57,387 nucleotides of DNA from Bacteroidota bacterium (GTDB taxonomy: Bacteria > Bacteroidota > Bacteroidia > Bacteroidales > Dysgonomonadaceae): assembly GCA_023399295.1 (NCBI GenBank), contig JAEWQF010000064.1, positions 1 through 57,387 of the forward strand, written 5' to 3'. Shown piece after piece: positions 44,720-53,022 of this stretch. Under the pieces are notes generated by a model, which was not told the origin of the DNA, searched no databases, and saw only the letters and a program-made list of their open reading frames with translations. Made by a program: the position numbers and the translations under genes. The first letter of the stretch is position 1. Each line of letters opens with the position of its first letter.

Positions 44720-46045
44720 ATGCATCAAAAAAAAGTACCCCTGTTACGACACAACGGTTTCTACTACCTGATACCGTTTATCATTGTCACCTCCTGCTTT
44801 GCCCTCTGGGGTTTTGCCAACGACATCACCAATCCGATGGTGAAAGCCTTCTCCAAGATCTTCCGGATGAATGTAACCCAGGGTGCCCTGGTACAGGTGG
44901 CATTTTACGGAGGATATTTTGCCATGGCATTTCCGGCGGCCATCTTCATCAAGAAGTTCTCCTACAAATCGGGTATCCTGATGGGTCTGGCACTGTATGC
45001 CATTGGCGCATTCCTCTTTTTCCCCGCAAAACTGACAGGAAGCTACTGGCCGTTTCTGGTGGCCTACTTCGTGCTGACCTGCGGGCTGTCATTTCTGGAG
45101 ACCAGCGCCAACCCCTACATCCTCACCATGGGTCCGGAAGAAAATGCGACACGCAGGCTCAACCTGGCCCAGTCGTTCAATCCGCTGGGATCGCTGATCG
45201 GCATGTTCGTTGCCATGCGTTTCATACAGGCACGTCTCGATCCGATGAGCAGTGCCGAACGGGCTGCACTGCCGGAAGAGGAGTTCAGGCTGCTGAGCCA
45301 GTCCGATCTATCCATCCTCATTGCCCCTTACCTGCTGATAGGGCTGGTGGTGATGGTCATCTTCCTGATCATCTTCTTCACCCGCATGCCGGTGAACGGT
45401 GACAAGGAGAAATCGTTTCATTTCGGTCACACCATCAGGCGAATCTTCTCGGTGCCGAACTACCGAGAAGGGGTAATAGCCCAGTTTTTTTATGTGGGTG
45501 CACAGATCATGTGCTGGACATTTATCATTCAATACGGTACCCGCGTGTTTATGGCACAGGGAATGGAAGAAAAGGCCGCAGAGGTGTTGTCACAGCAGTA
45601 CAACATTGTGGCCATGGCGATGTTTATTGTGAGCCGTTTCGTGGCGACCTACCTGATGAAATTCTTCAACCCGGGCAAACTGCTGCGCCTCTTTGCCATT
45701 GCAGCTGCCATCCTGGTGGCGGGTGTCGTCCTCTTCCAGGACATCTGGGGACTTTACTGCCTGGTAGCTGTTTCCGCCTGCATGTCATTGATGTTCCCCA
45801 CCATATACGGCATTGCATTGAAAGGCATGGGTGAGGATGCCAAGTTTGGCGCTGCGGGATTGATCATGGCCATCCTGGGAGGGTCACTCTTGCCGCCTCT
45901 ACAAGCCCGCATCATTGACATGGGCACCCTGGGTGCCTCCTTCCCGGCTGTCAATGCCTCATTCATCCTGCCGTTCATCAGCTTTCTGGTGGTGGCATGG
46001 TATGGCCGAAAGGCTTACAGAAGGAGCAAAGCGATCGGCTCCTGA
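44720..46045 (+). CDS. fucP: L-fucose:H+ symporter permease
   Basis: Major-facilitator sugar:proton symporter, 441 residues, twelve predicted helices. The first helix has FIIVTSCFALWGFANDITNPMVKAF, with the aspartate that couples protons in FucP. Other blocks are GLSFLETSANPYI and the C-terminal VSACMSLMFPTIYGIALKGMG. It starts 9 bases after fucU. It imports free L-fucose released outside or in the periplasm, matching the lipoprotein fucosidase next to it. Confidence 0.95.
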   Translation: MHQKKVPLLRHNGFYYLIPFIIVTSCFALWGFANDITNPMVKAFSKIFRMNVTQGALVQVAFYGGYFAMAFPAAIFIKKFSYKSGILMGLALYAIGAFLFFPAKLTGSYWPFLVAYFVLTCGLSFLETSANPYILTMGPEENATRRLNLAQSFNPLGSLIGMFVAMRFIQARLDPMSSAERAALPEEEFRLLSQSDLSILIAPYLLIGLVVMVIFLIIFFTRMPVNGDKEKSFHFGHTIRRIFSVPNYREGVIAQFFYVGAQIMCWTFIIQYGTRVFMAQGMEEKAAEVLSQQYNIVAMAMFIVSRFVATYLMKFFNPGKLLRLFAIAAAILVAGVVLFQDIWGLYCLVAVSACMSLMFPTIYGIALKGMGEDAKFGAAGLIMAILGGSLLPPLQARIIDMGTLGASFPAVNASFILPFISFLVVAWYGRKAYRRSKAIGS

Positions 46046-46083
46046 AGCCGACGTCAAACTGTGGCGCACACCACGCTGAACAG

Positions 46084-46118
46084 GTTGATGTGAGAACAGT
46101 TCGTCCGTCACATCCAAC
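46084..46118 (+). promoter_or_regulatory. Hairpin between fucP and the fucosidase gene
   Basis: GTTGATGTGA (46084-46093) pairs with TCACATCCAAC (46108-46118) with a single bulged C. It sits in the longest gap of the fucose operon; it could adjust distal expression or mRNA stability. No U-tract. Confidence 0.4.
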
Positions 46119-46154
46119 GGGTTGAGACAGGGTCAAACAGATTGAAAAAAAGTG

Positions 46155-48569
46155 ATGAGAAGAAAAACGATCGTATGGCTGCCACTGCTACTCTCTTTGC
46201 TGGCATGTCAAAGGGAGCAGCAGAAACAGGAGTTGCTCTTGTACTTCGATGCACCTGCCCGTATCTGGGAGGAGACACTGCCACTGGGCAACGGACGCAT
46301 TGGCATGATGCCTGACGGGGGTGTTGATGTGGAGAAAATCGTGCTCAACGACATCACCATGTGGTCCGGCAGTGAGGATCCGGAGGCGCTGAACCCCGAT
46401 GCCATCCGTTACCTGCCGGCAATCCGCCAGTTGCTGCTCGATGGCAAGAACCTGGAAGCGCAGAAACTGATGTATGACCATTTCAGATGCGGTGGCCAGG
46501 GGTCGGGACAGGGCAGCGGCAAGGAGGCCCCTTACGGCTCTTTTCAGATGGTGGGAGCGTTGCATCTAACGTACAGCTACGCGCAGGGCGAGGAGATCAG
46601 CGATTATGCACGGACCCTCTCACTCAACGATGCGGTGGCAACCACACGGTTCACCGCGGGGAGTACCGTTTACACCCGTGAATACCTGGCATCGCATGCT
46701 GGCGATCTGCTCCTGATCCGGATAACGGCTGACCGGAAAAAGGCGGTATCACTGGCACTCGAGCTGAACCGCCCTGAAAGGGCTGTTGTCACCCTCGATG
46801 AAAAAGGCATCCGGATGGAGGGACAGCTAAACGACGGCCGTGGCGGTGACAAAGGGGTGCGTTACCTCACCCGCCTGCAGTTAATAAACAAGGGAGGGAG
46901 TACCAGCATGGAGGGTGAGACCCTCGGTGTGGAGGGCGCCGACGAGGTGCTGCTGCTGGTCTCGATCGCCACCGATATGCTGGAGAGCGATTACCGCGCC
47001 AAGGTTGACAGTCTGCTTGCAGCAGCCGCAGGCAGCAGCTTCGATAAAATGAAAGAAGCGCACATTGCACGCTACAGGGGTCAGTTCGACCGTGTGGAAC
47101 TGAACCTGGGTGAACAGCAAAACAACATACCCACACCGCAACGTCTCGCGGCGTTTCAGCACAACGACGATCCAGCCTTCGCAGCCCTCTATTTCCAGTA
47201 TGGTCGCTATCTGATGATCAATGGCACACGGGAGCAGAGCCTGCCGCTCAACCTGCAGGGCTTGTGGGCGAACCAGCTGCAGACACCCTGGAATGGTGAT
47301 TACCACCTCAACATCAACTTGCAGATGAACTACTGGCCGGCCGAGGTATGCAACCTACCCGAGCTGCACGGCACGTTGATCGATTTCACGCAATCACTCT
47401 CAGTGCCGGGTGAAGCAACTGCGACCACCTTCTATGATGCAAAGGGGTGGGTGGCCCATATGATGAGCAATCCCTGGCGTTACACCGCACCAGGCGAACA
47501 TGCGTCGTGGGGAGCCACCAACACCGGAGGAGCGTGGCTCTGCCAGCATCTCTGGGAGCACTATGCCTTTAGTGGTGACCGGGCTTACCTGCAATCGATC
47601 TATCCGGTGCTTGAAGGTGCAGCCCGTTTTTTCCTGAGCAGCATGATACGTGAACCCAAAAACGGGTGGCTGGTGACAGCTCCTTCCTCCTCACCGGAAA
47701 ACGCGTTTTATCTCCCCGGCAACAGTGATGAACCGGTTTATGTATGCATGGCTCCCTCCATGGATGTGCAGATCATCCGCGAGCTGTTCACCAACCTCCT
47801 CTCGGCCGCCGAGCTGCTCGGGATAGCGGATGAGACAGTGGAGGCGATCGGCGAGGCACTACCCCAACTGCCACCGATGCAGATCAGCAGCGAGGGGTAT
47901 CTGCTCGAGTGGCTGGAGGACTACAAGGAAGAAGACCCCCACCACCGGCATGTGTCGCACCTCTATGCACTGCATCCCTCCAATCAGATCTCACCGGTCA
48001 CCACACCTGAGCTGGCCGATGCCGCGCGCATGACGCTCAACCGCAGGGGTGATGAGGGTACGGGATGGTCGCGTGCCTGGAAGATCAACTTCTGGGCGCG
48101 GCTACACGATGGCAACAGAGCCTACAAGCTACTGAAAAGTCTACTGGAACCATCCCTGGAGAATGAGCCGGATGGGAAGCATAAAGCGGGTACCTACCCC
48201 AACCTCTTCTGTGCGCACCCGCCGTTTCAGATTGACGGCAACCTGGGGGGTACGGCAGGTATTGCCGAGATGCTGATCCAGAGTCACGACGGATACCTCC
48301 ATCTGTTGCCGGCACTGCCTGACAACTGGGCAGATGGCAGCTTTCGGGGATTGCGCGTGCGGGGAGGAGCGGAAGTAGACGCAGCCTGGCAAGATCACAG
48401 ACTGACCACTCTCCGCATCAGAGCCGGTCATGCAAATCTATTCCGGTTAAAGTTGCCACCCTACGCTTCGGCGGTTGTGATAAACGGCGAGATGGTGCCG
48501 CCGGAAAATGGATTTGTCTCTTTTCAGATGCAGGAGGGTGAGACAACCCTGCTCAAGATGAAGTGGTAA
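46155..48569 (+). CDS. Glycoside hydrolase family 95 alpha-L-fucosidase lipoprotein
   Basis: An 804-residue enzyme of family GH95, inverting alpha-1,2-L-fucosidases (some act on alpha-L-galactose). The signal peptide ends in the lipobox SLLAC, with Cys18 lipidated. The following residues (QREQQ) lack the acidic surface-export signal, so a periplasm-facing position is more likely (inference). The N-terminal domain begins FDAPARIWEETLPLGNGRIG. Catalytic candidates are Asn386 and Asn388 in HLNINLQMNYW, Glu515 in SSSPENAFY and Asp694 in QIDGNLGG, spaced as in characterised GH95 enzymes. The start is ATG 46155 after a GTG. Last gene of the fucose locus. Confidence 0.93.
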   Translation: MRRKTIVWLPLLLSLLACQREQQKQELLLYFDAPARIWEETLPLGNGRIGMMPDGGVDVEKIVLNDITMWSGSEDPEALNPDAIRYLPAIRQLLLDGKNLEAQKLMYDHFRCGGQGSGQGSGKEAPYGSFQMVGALHLTYSYAQGEEISDYARTLSLNDAVATTRFTAGSTVYTREYLASHAGDLLLIRITADRKKAVSLALELNRPERAVVTLDEKGIRMEGQLNDGRGGDKGVRYLTRLQLINKGGSTSMEGETLGVEGADEVLLLVSIATDMLESDYRAKVDSLLAAAAGSSFDKMKEAHIARYRGQFDRVELNLGEQQNNIPTPQRLAAFQHNDDPAFAALYFQYGRYLMINGTREQSLPLNLQGLWANQLQTPWNGDYHLNINLQMNYWPAEVCNLPELHGTLIDFTQSLSVPGEATATTFYDAKGWVAHMMSNPWRYTAPGEHASWGATNTGGAWLCQHLWEHYAFSGDRAYLQSIYPVLEGAARFFLSSMIREPKNGWLVTAPSSSPENAFYLPGNSDEPVYVCMAPSMDVQIIRELFTNLLSAAELLGIADETVEAIGEALPQLPPMQISSEGYLLEWLEDYKEEDPHHRHVSHLYALHPSNQISPVTTPELADAARMTLNRRGDEGTGWSRAWKINFWARLHDGNRAYKLLKSLLEPSLENEPDGKHKAGTYPNLFCAHPPFQIDGNLGGTAGIAEMLIQSHDGYLHLLPALPDNWADGSFRGLRVRGGAEVDAAWQDHRLTTLRIRAGHANLFRLKLPPYASAVVINGEMVPPENGFVSFQMQEGETTLLKMKW

Positions 48570-48621
48570 ACCATTGCTGTTCGCTCCGCACCTGGCGATG
48601 AAGAAGGATGATGACTCAACC

Positions 48622-49041
48622 CTATAACCGATCGTAGGGCAGCTGCGACAATGCCTCTGACATCTTCTCCAGCATCTCTTTCATCGGCTTCTCCACCATC
48701 CCCCTGACAAAAGTGTTCAACTCAGCATGTAGCGTCAGACGCAGTCTGGTATCCTTCTCTCCTTTTGACACCAGCTGGATCCAGAGGAACACATCGAAGG
48801 GGAGTTTCTCTGACTGCATCTTCACCAGCTTGTTTGGTTCCCGTTCAGTCACCAGAAAACGCACTGTGCCGATCGGATCCACACGAAAGGAAACACTCTC
48901 CTCGTCAAAGGTGAGGTCACGAATCTGATCCTGCAGCATCTCAGTCTGCACCTTCTGCAGGTTGCGTGGATCGGAGAGTACACGAAAGACCGCTACATCA
49001 CTGTAGTGAATCGTTTTTACATCACTTACAAATTCAGTCAT
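48622..49041 (-). CDS. SRPBCC-fold protein of unknown ligand
   Basis: A 139-residue START/Bet v1-like (SRPBCC) domain with no signal peptide. It begins MTEFVSDVKTIHYSDVAVFRVLSDPRNL, then DPIGTVRFLVTEREPNKLVKMQSE, and ends in the long C-terminal helix VEKPMKEMLEKMSEALSQL that lines such pockets. The frame extends 10 codons upstream within pyrE; the ATG at 49041 overlaps the pyrE stop (ATGA) and is chosen. Ligand unknown; pairing with pyrE is probably only transcriptional. Confidence 0.8.
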   Translation of the reverse strand: MTEFVSDVKTIHYSDVAVFRVLSDPRNLQKVQTEMLQDQIRDLTFDEESVSFRVDPIGTVRFLVTEREPNKLVKMQSEKLPFDVFLWIQLVSKGEKDTRLRLTLHAELNTFVRGMVEKPMKEMLEKMSEALSQLPYDRL

Positions 49042-49691
49042 CGTTTGCCTTTTTTGGGTGTTTGACCCCATTTTTCGGGATTGCGACGCCAGTCTTGCAG
49101 TGTATTGAGTTCCGACTCATCGATGTAATCGGTTGCGACCGCCTCATCGAGGATCGCATCGTAGTTACAGAGCGTTGTCAGCTCCACCCTGGCATCCTGC
49201 ATGTGTTGCAGTGCGTGCGGAAAGCCGTAGGTGAAGACAGCCACCATGCCCAGCACGTCTGAACCGTCGCGGCGGATCGCCTCCACCGCTTTGAGGCTGC
49301 TGCCACCCGTGGAGACCAGATCCTCAATCACCACCACCTTCTGCTTGGGCTTCAGATCACCTTCTATCAGGTTTTCAAGACCGTGATCTTTGGGTGTGGC
49401 ACGAATGTATACGAAGGGGAGCCCCAGCAAGTCGGCCACCAGTACGCCCGGGGCGATGGCACCGGTGGCCACTCCCGCGATGGCATCGGCCTGAGGATAC
49501 TTTTCAAGGATCAGTCGTGCAAACTCGACCTTGATGAAGTTGCGGATGGCAGGATAAGACATCAGCTTCCGGTTGTCGCAGTATATGGGTGATTTCCAGC
49601 CCGATGCCCAAGTAAAAGGGTTTGAGGGCTGCAACTTGATTGCCTTTATTCGCAGCAGTTTCTCCGCTGTCAGTTTTTGTACATCTTGCAT
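49038..49691 (-). CDS. pyrE: Orotate phosphoribosyltransferase
   Basis: Joins orotate and PRPP to orotidine monophosphate in pyrimidine synthesis. The 217 residues include the PRPP-binding motif VVVIEDLVSTGGSSLKA, the flexible catalytic loop RATPKDHGLEN, and FTWASGWKSPIYCDNRKL. It follows comF by 78 bases, and its stop overlaps the SRPBCC gene start. Confidence 0.97.
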   Translation of the reverse strand: MQDVQKLTAEKLLRIKAIKLQPSNPFTWASGWKSPIYCDNRKLMSYPAIRNFIKVEFARLILEKYPQADAIAGVATGAIAPGVLVADLLGLPFVYIRATPKDHGLENLIEGDLKPKQKVVVIEDLVSTGGSSLKAVEAIRRDGSDVLGMVAVFTYGFPHALQHMQDARVELTTLCNYDAILDEAVATDYIDESELNTLQDWRRNPEKWGQTPKKGKR

Positions 49692-49769
49692 ATTGTGGCA
49701 GGTTTATCTGATGAACCACAAAAGTACGCTTTTCCTCCAAATCTCAGCCGCAATTCGAAAAAAAAAGTA

Positions 49770-50465
49770 TCAATAGACCTCTCCCAGGGTAGCGATACTG
49801 ATCTTCACCTTCCCACTGCGGGTCAGCGCAACACCACAGGCCTCCAGGGTGGAGCCGGTGGTGATCACATCATCCACCAACAGCAGATGCCTGCCTTGAA
49901 ACGCTTCGGGCCGGATGACCCGGAAAATGTCGCGCACGTTCTCCCAGCGCTGTGTCCGGGTGCGTAGTGTCTGTGTGGGATTGTAAACCATCCGGATCAG
50001 GTTCCCCACAGAGAGCGGGAGCGCTGTAGCCTGGGAGAGACCCTCGGCAATCAGTTGTGCCTGGTTGTATCCCCGCAGCTTCTCCTTGCGGGGGTGGAGT
50101 GGTACCGGCACGATGAGTTCGACCGATGCCAGGAATTCACTTCCCAACAGGTCCTCACCAAACAGACGTCCCAGCAGGAGTCCTATCTCCCGTTGCTGAT
50201 GGTACTTCAGTTGGTGGATCAGCGGAGGCAACACACCACCCTTGGTGTACGTACAGAAGGTTGCTATCCGCTCAAAGGGTATTCGGCCGGCCATCAGTTT
50301 CTCGGCGGAATGGTCCTTCATGCGATGGTTGTGGGTGCGGGGAAGCTTATAGATGCAACGCAGGCAGACAGCCTGCTCGGCAGTGAGCAGCTCTTCGCCG
50401 CACACGGCACACACCTTTGGATAAAAGAGAGCGGAAAACTCGCTTATGAGGTCATTGCCACTCAT
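49770..50465 (-). CDS. ComF family phosphoribosyltransferase-like protein
   Basis: A 231-residue ComF/GntX-type protein, linked to DNA uptake and recycling in other bacteria. An N-terminal zinc ribbon uses CAVCGEELLTAEQAVCLRC, and the C-terminal PRTase fold has HPRKEKLRGYNQAQLIAEGL and the PRPP-like loop LLLVDDVITTGSTLEACG. ATGs at 50480 and 50465 are possible; both overlap the recX end, and the second is preferred because the overlap is shorter. Role in uptake here is not established. Confidence 0.88.
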   Translation of the reverse strand: MSGNDLISEFSALFYPKVCAVCGEELLTAEQAVCLRCIYKLPRTHNHRMKDHSAEKLMAGRIPFERIATFCTYTKGGVLPPLIHQLKYHQQREIGLLLGRLFGEDLLGSEFLASVELIVPVPLHPRKEKLRGYNQAQLIAEGLSQATALPLSVGNLIRMVYNPTQTLRTRTQRWENVRDIFRVIRPEAFQGRHLLLVDDVITTGSTLEACGVALTRSGKVKISIATLGEVY

Positions 50466-50952
50466 CAGGGTAACTATCAACTTGCATCATATCAAGGCAA
50501 CGAATGATCTCTTCCATGGGGAATCCTCTCCCCAAAGCAAAACGGATCAGCTTGCCGTTCCGCTCATAATCAGAGCGCCCGGTCACGCTCTTTCTTTTTT
50601 TCTGCAACAGTGACAACAGCGATTCACTCAACATGCTTTCGGGGAATTGCGCGAAGGCATCGCGGATCACGGTGGATGGGATTCGCTTCTGGTTCAGATG
50701 CATCTCAATCTTCCGTTTGCCCCATTTGTTGCATTGCAGCTTGTCGCGGATATAGCTCTCCGCAAAACGTCGCTCATCAATGTACCGCTCTTTACAAAGC
50801 CGTGCCAGCAGCCCCTCCACCACATCATCAGCAAGGTTCAACCGCTGCAGCTTCTGCCGGATGTCGAAAGGTGCATACTCTTTCCTGGCACAGATTCGCG
50901 TCATACGGGCATATGCCTGTTCCGGTGTAACTCTCTCTCTCTGCTTCTCCAT
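50452..50952 (-). CDS. recX: Regulatory protein RecX
   Basis: Modulator of RecA filaments, 166 residues, made of three-helix repeats. Signature segments are CARKEYAPFDIRQKLQRL, ERYIDERRFAESYIRDKL and WGKRKIEMHLNQKRIP. It lies 7 bases after prmC and overlaps comF. recA itself is not in the window. Confidence 0.92.
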   Translation of the reverse strand: MEKQRERVTPEQAYARMTRICARKEYAPFDIRQKLQRLNLADDVVEGLLARLCKERYIDERRFAESYIRDKLQCNKWGKRKIEMHLNQKRIPSTVIRDAFAQFPESMLSESLLSLLQKKRKSVTGRSDYERNGKLIRFALGRGFPMEEIIRCLDMMQVDSYPDEWQ

Positions 50953-50959
50953 GCTCCTG

Positions 50960-51796
50960 TCATTTCACTGCTCTTACCATCCGTTCATTGCCCGAGATAT
51001 CCTTTCTCAGCTCTACCTCCCGAAATCCATTCCGGTGCAGCATCGCGCATACCTCCTCTCCTCTGTTGCGATGGATCTCAAAAAAAAGCCGACCCCTCTC
51101 CACAAGCAACTCACCTGCCAACGAGGCAATTCTCTCGTAGAAGAGCAACGGCTTGCTGTCAGGCACAAAGAGCGCTTCGGCCGGCTCATATGCGGTCACG
51201 ATGTGATCCATCGATGCTTTCTCCACCTGGGGGATGTAGGGTGGATTGCTCACGATCAGGTCATAGTGCCTTTCAACCGGAAAGGAGTCGAAAATGTCAC
51301 GTTGTCTGAACAGTACTTCTGAGCGGTTGAGGCGTGCATTCTCCATCGCCACCCGCAACGCCGCTGTTGAGATGTCCCAGGCATGCACCTCTGCCTGTCT
51401 CATGTGCAATGCCAGTGCAATGGCGATGCAGCCACTGCCTGTTCCAATGTCGAGAATGGCAGTGGAGCGCCCTCCGCAATCGGCGATGATCCATTCCACC
51501 AATTCTTCTGTTTCGGGGCGTGGAATCAGCACCGCTGGTTCCACCTGCAATTCGAATCCGTAAAAGCTCGTTTTCCCCAGCACATACTGAAAAGGCTCTC
51601 CCTTTTTCAGGCGGGATAGAATCTGTTGCAGTTTCCGTTCCTGCCAATCGGATAAATTGCTAAATTTGCCGGAGGTTAAGTCGGCAAAAGTGAAGCCGCT
51701 CACCTCTTCCAAGATGATCCGCGCCAGGGTGGATGTCTCGGAAGGGGAATAGTGTGCACCCAGCTCTTGCCGGATATACCGAATGATCTGATGCAT
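50960..51796 (-). CDS. prmC: Release factor glutamine methyltransferase PrmC
   Basis: Methylates the GGQ glutamine of release factors RF1 and RF2. The 278 residues show the SAM-binding motif ILDIGTGSGCIAIALAL and the catalytic NPPY in LIVSNPPYIPQ; PRPETEELVEWII precedes them. It is the first gene of a five-gene minus-strand unit (prmC-recX-comF-pyrE-SRPBCC). A TATCTTTG element lies 58 bases upstream on the minus strand, right beside the ribD start. Confidence 0.96.
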   Translation of the reverse strand: MHQIIRYIRQELGAHYSPSETSTLARIILEEVSGFTFADLTSGKFSNLSDWQERKLQQILSRLKKGEPFQYVLGKTSFYGFELQVEPAVLIPRPETEELVEWIIADCGGRSTAILDIGTGSGCIAIALALHMRQAEVHAWDISTAALRVAMENARLNRSEVLFRQRDIFDSFPVERHYDLIVSNPPYIPQVEKASMDHIVTAYEPAEALFVPDSKPLLFYERIASLAGELLVERGRLFFEIHRNRGEEVCAMLHRNGFREVELRKDISGNERMVRAVK

Positions 51797-51854
51797 AACA
51801 GTCCTTTAGTTGAAACAACAGCCACCGTCACACAACGGCAGGTGATCAACAAAG

Positions 51855-51862
51855 CAAAGATA
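51855..51862 (-). promoter_or_regulatory. Probable -7 element for the prmC operon
   Basis: TATCTTTG on the minus strand, only 6 bases from the ribD ATG on the other strand, so the upstream part of this promoter lies inside ribD coding sequence. Confidence 0.5.
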
Positions 51863-51868
51863 ATCAAA

Positions 51869-52939
51869 ATGAGCACAAATCCTATCTACATGGAGCGATC
51901 TCTTCAGCTGGCCCGTAAGGGTAGGGGTTCCACCGGTTCCAATCCCATGGTGGGTGCTGTCATTGTCCACCGCGACAGGATCATTGGCGAAGGTTATCAT
52001 CACCGATTTGGGGAACCCCATGCAGAGGTGAATGCCATTGCTTCGGTCAGGGATGCCACCCTCCTCAGGGATGCCACCCTCTATGTCTCGCTGGAGCCCT
52101 GTGCACATCATGGGAAGACACCACCCTGTGCCGCACTGATCGTCTCAAGTCGCATCCCGAGAGTCGTGGTGGCAGTAACTGATCCCAACCCCATGGTTTC
52201 CGGCAATGGCATTGCCATGATGAGGGCGGGAGGTGTGCAGGTAACCGCGGGCATGCTTGAGCAGGAGGCACGCATGCTGAACAGCTCATTTTTTGTCAAC
52301 CAGCTCCTTGAAAGACCCTATGTGATCCTTAAATGGGCTGAGAGCCGCGACGGATTCATGGACCACCAGCGTGCATCGCTGTCGGAGAGGGCACCTGCCA
52401 TCATCTCCAACCCTGTCACACAATCGATTGTCCACAAATTACGCACCGAGGTGGCGGCTATTCTGGTGGGGACCAACACCGCAATTCTCGACAATCCACA
52501 GCTCACCGCAAGGAAATGGTTCGGCTCACACCCTACACGGGTTGTGGTTGACCAACACAACCGAATCCCTTCCGATGCGGCGCTCTTCAATGGTGATGCC
52601 CCCACCATCCTCTTCAGCGCCGTCCCGCGTGAGTCGTTCCCTCCTTCGGCACAAGTGAAACAGTACCTCATCGACTTCCGTCGCGAAACCAACAGTCAGA
52701 TACTCTGTCAGCTCTACCAGGAGGGGATCCACTCGTTGCTGGTGGAGGGTGGAGCACAGCTGTTACGCAGTTTCATTGAGGCCGGATTGTGGGATGAAGC
52801 CTTCGTGGAGCGGTCTGAGATATTGCTTGGAGGGGGTGTAAAAGCACCTGAGATACAAGGAGAAATGATCCATGCAGAAAAATACGCCAACTCACTGCAG
52901 TTCCATTTAAAGAGCCAAATAACTCGAAAATTTCTTTAA
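51869..52939 (+). CDS. ribD: Bifunctional riboflavin biosynthesis deaminase/reductase RibD
   Basis: Second and third steps of riboflavin synthesis: deamination and reduction of the pyrimidine intermediate. With the ATG at 51869 it has 356 residues and starts with MERSLQLARKGRGSTGSNPMVGAV. Zinc ligands are in PHAEVNAI and EPCAHHGKTPPC in the deaminase domain (about 1-145); the reductase domain (about 150-356) has VILKWAESRDGFM and LLVEGGAQLL. The frame is open 39 codons upstream past the divergent prmC start, but that part is not family sequence. Confidence 0.95.
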   Translation: MSTNPIYMERSLQLARKGRGSTGSNPMVGAVIVHRDRIIGEGYHHRFGEPHAEVNAIASVRDATLLRDATLYVSLEPCAHHGKTPPCAALIVSSRIPRVVVAVTDPNPMVSGNGIAMMRAGGVQVTAGMLEQEARMLNSSFFVNQLLERPYVILKWAESRDGFMDHQRASLSERAPAIISNPVTQSIVHKLRTEVAAILVGTNTAILDNPQLTARKWFGSHPTRVVVDQHNRIPSDAALFNGDAPTILFSAVPRESFPPSAQVKQYLIDFRRETNSQILCQLYQEGIHSLLVEGGAQLLRSFIEAGLWDEAFVERSEILLGGGVKAPEIQGEMIHAEKYANSLQFHLKSQITRKFL

Positions 52940-52976
52940 ATATTCATTTTAATATGGTTATAGCGAAAAATCTTTC

Positions 52977-52984
52977 TACTTTTG
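52977..52984 (+). promoter_or_regulatory. Probable -7 element for the DUF6242 gene
   Basis: TACTTTTG, 38 bases before the ATG at 53023. The -33 box is unclear. Confidence 0.5.
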
Positions 52985-53022
52985 CACTTACTTAAACCTG
53001 GTTTACAATATTTTTGAAACAA

